A DNA stretch of 64,000 nt from Sapientia aquatica (GTDB lineage: Bacteria; Pseudomonadota; Gammaproteobacteria; Burkholderiales; Burkholderiaceae_D), in NCBI RefSeq assembly GCF_004358105.1, contig NZ_SMYL01000004.1:281734-345733 (forward strand), written 5' to 3'. Below the pieces are notes generated by a model that saw only the letters and a program-made list of their open reading frames with translations, did no database searches and was not told the DNA's origin. This document shows, piece by piece, positions 62,419 to 64,000 of this stretch (position 1 is the stretch's first letter; the number at the start of each line of letters is the position of its first letter). Both the position numbers and the translations under genes were made by a program.

Positions 62419-62447
62419 AGCTAGTCGTTCAATCAACTAGCTATTTT
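62419..62447 (+). terminator. Hairpin between vgrG and the DUF4123 gene
   Basis: AGCTAGT (62419-62425) and ACTAGCT (62436-62442) pair with a 10-nt loop, followed by ATTTTAAAT. Likely partial terminator separating spike and effector genes. Confidence 0.45.
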
Positions 62448-62520
62448 AAATAAATGATATCGACGGCATTTTGCTTAACTAGCTCGCTACGTGGCCATGA
62501 CTCTAACGAAAAGACCGATC

Positions 62521-63576
62521 ATGCAAAACTCGAATAACTCCACCGCTGAACTTCAAAATAGCCCGGCGCTCATCGACTTTAATGCCGCACTAAACAAAGC
62601 AATAACAGCTGATTTGAATTACCTTTTCACAGCAACGGTTCCGGCTACCAGCAACTGTTTTGTTCTCATCAACGCGGGGCAGTGTATTCCTAACGCAGTA
62701 GAGCAATTCGTGTCAGAACATGCACTTGAGGCAGAACCGCTTTTTTTGACCATGCCCGAAGCAGAATCAGCAGCGATTGGTCCGTGGCTAATCAGTTTGC
62801 CAAAAACTCCAACATCGGATCTGATCCACAGGATTGTCGAATTCAGTGTTAAACACCAGGCCGTTAGCCTATTTAGCAGTCCATTTAAGGGATATGCGCT
62901 ATACCCTCATTTACGTTCCTTCATGCATTGTGAGTTCGAGGACGGAAGCACGGGAATGCTCCGTTATTTCGATCCGCGCGTTGGCTTTGAACTGGTCACT
63001 AATTGGCCACCAGAATTACAACAACAATTTATAGCCCCATTTGATTTTTGGAGTAGTTGGGATCGCTCGTTTACTCCAATTATTCGCCTTGGAAAATCAC
63101 TGAAAAAAGCGTTAGCGCCAGCTGACCAAATCACCATCAGCAACGACACGGTTATACATCTGCAACAAAGTAACCAAGCTGACTTGCTGCTGGCATTGAA
63201 TCATGAAGTCAGAAGCAAGATCGAACAACCTAGTCCCATCGAGGATATAGCGCCGTGTTTGCAATACGCACTCGCCGTAGAAGCATTGGAATTTGCCAAG
63301 GAACGTCAACTCCATTCTCAAGAAGAACGGCTTAGCCTGATAAAAAATGCGTTAGCGATTCATCCCAGCTTTTATAAAAATCCGAGATTTATATCCGAGC
63401 TACGCCGTCTTGTGCCAGTCGGGAACCGTGTCGAAGCGGCACTGAAAAACATGTCCCAAAACACGATCAATGATTGGAACAATCAGCGCTTAGCGCGATT
63501 AAACGATTACTACCGACATCTCACCGAAAGAATTAGCACACGTCAAATCCACAGCATCATTAAGGACGCGCCATGA
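62521..63576 (+). CDS. DUF4123 T6SS effector adaptor/chaperone
   Basis: Start uncertain: ATG at 62521 chosen, an ATG at 62497 is also open, and neither has a strong ribosome site. About 351 residues from 62521. The core DUF4123 region includes CFVLINAGQCI, GPWLISLPK, FSSPFKGYALYPHLRSFMHCEFEDGSTGMLRYFDPRVG, matching the family. DUF4123 proteins (Tap/TEC type) load an effector onto its VgrG. The next gene begins inside its stop codon (ATGA), so the effector is co-translated. This marks the next gene as the cargo. Confidence 0.88.
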   Translation: MQNSNNSTAELQNSPALIDFNAALNKAITADLNYLFTATVPATSNCFVLINAGQCIPNAVEQFVSEHALEAEPLFLTMPEAESAAIGPWLISLPKTPTSDLIHRIVEFSVKHQAVSLFSSPFKGYALYPHLRSFMHCEFEDGSTGMLRYFDPRVGFELVTNWPPELQQQFIAPFDFWSSWDRSFTPIIRLGKSLKKALAPADQITISNDTVIHLQQSNQADLLLALNHEVRSKIEQPSPIEDIAPCLQYALAVEALEFAKERQLHSQEERLSLIKNALAIHPSFYKNPRFISELRRLVPVGNRVEAALKNMSQNTINDWNNQRLARLNDYYRHLTERISTRQIHSIIKDAP

Positions 63577-64000
63577 CCCAGCAGCCCCAGAATACCGAAT
63601 TTCATATTGCGATCCACGTCAATCAACAACCACAAAACGAGCCACCGTGTACCGACGGATCGCCGCCTGCGCCCGTGGAAGCGATTATTTTGTACCCTAG
63701 CCTAGGCACTCCCTTAGTCCTTAGCCCAGATCAGAAATACTGCTGCATCTACTTAGCCGCACCACCCCGAGTCGCGGCGCACTTTGGGGTAGAAAAGCGG
63801 ACTCCGCTGACCGTCTCGGATGGCGCAAGTTCAGTCAACGCCAATGGTATTCACTTTGCCCCGTGTGCCTATTCGCTCATTGATCGCCACTTACGACTTG
63901 TCTCCATGCAGTGCGACAAACCCACCGATGCCAATATGGAGCTGGGGATGCTCTATGGTGGCAGCTACAAGAACAGTTACGACCTTGCGCGCCAAGCGAT
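63573..64000 (+). CDS. Putative T6SS effector, N-terminal part (cut by window edge)
   Basis: The frame starts at the ATG overlapping the DUF4123 stop (ATGA) and is open to the window edge: 142 codons visible. The start MTQQPQNTEFHIAIHVNQQP and a Pro-rich stretch precede a segment with ILYPSLGTPLVLSPDQKYCC and later FAPCAYSLIDRHLRLVSMQC. No signal peptide. Its position after VgrG and DUF4123 makes it the likely cargo effector. The family and the toxin domain, usually C-terminal, are not visible. Confidence 0.65.
   Translation, partial: MTQQPQNTEFHIAIHVNQQPQNEPPCTDGSPPAPVEAIILYPSLGTPLVLSPDQKYCCIYLAAPPRVAAHFGVEKRTPLTVSDGASSVNANGIHFAPCAYSLIDRHLRLVSMQCDKPTDANMELGMLYGGSYKNSYDLARQA

Noticed and set aside
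1..64000. CRISPR arrays, tRNA and rRNA genes, insertion sequences
   Set aside because: Read across the window, I saw no regular spacer-repeat array, no tRNA-like cloverleaf or rRNA segments, and no transposase-like frame. Faint or partial ones could be missed without a search tool.

Overview
The window looks like a chromosomal segment of a betaproteobacterium, most likely Burkholderiales of the Oxalobacteraceae/Undibacterium type. This is inferred from gene content: a metX-metW pair followed by ampG, pyrE divergent from an exonuclease III gene, and a DUF2844-DUF3443 pair. Base composition looks close to 50% GC by eye and falls in the type VI secretion (T6SS) parts; it was not computed. I saw no rRNA, tRNA, CRISPR array or transposase gene.

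Layout. 1-9.6 kb: envelope proteins (DUF481 fragment, Sel1-repeat protein, small membrane protein, retropepsin-like protease, large DUF3857/transglutaminase/TPR protein, DUF2844-DUF3443 pair, LemA-DUF3137 pair). 9.9-16.2 kb: GAF histidine kinase, small Cys-rich protein, metY with a YeiH-type sulfate exporter, MHS-family MFS transporter. 16.7-23.2 kb: complete pgaABCD operon for poly-N-acetylglucosamine (PNAG) biofilm polysaccharide. 23.2-30.1 kb: GNAT acetyltransferase, a DUF805-pilin fusion, a TonB-dependent receptor, a DUF1801 protein and an acyltransferase. 30.0-31.8 kb: an orphan T6SS cassette (hcp, Tlde1-like L,D-transpeptidase effector, two-TM candidate immunity protein) between two 204-bp direct copies of the 3' end of a histidine kinase gene. 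31.6-37.6 kb: a five-gene minus-strand operon of a MacB-like ABC transporter plus an NtrC/NtrY-like two-component system. 37.8-51.2 kb: mostly housekeeping genes (TPR lipoprotein, gamma-glutamyltransferase, HDOD protein, orphan GspF-like protein, pyrE, exonuclease III, NDH-2-like enzyme, ampG, metW, metX). 51.7 kb to the end: a T6SS cluster tssH(clpV)-tssB-tssC-[decayed gene]-hcp-tssJ-tssK-vgrG-DUF4123-effector (cut by the window edge).

How the parts connect. The main T6SS cluster supplies sheath, ATPase, baseplate subunit, tube and spike. The orphan cassette 20 kb away supplies a second Hcp, a predicted peptidoglycan-targeting cargo and its probable immunity protein, so it reads as a plug-in weapon for the same machine. 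The two repeat copies differ by five substitutions, all synonymous in the kinase frame, plus one deletion. That pattern suggests the cassette arrived with an allele of the kinase 3' end taken from a related genome by homologous recombination.

The strongest items for follow-up are this cassette and its insertion mode, its small immunity candidate, the DUF805-pilin fusion, the decayed gene between tssC and hcp, and the unfinished effector at the right edge.
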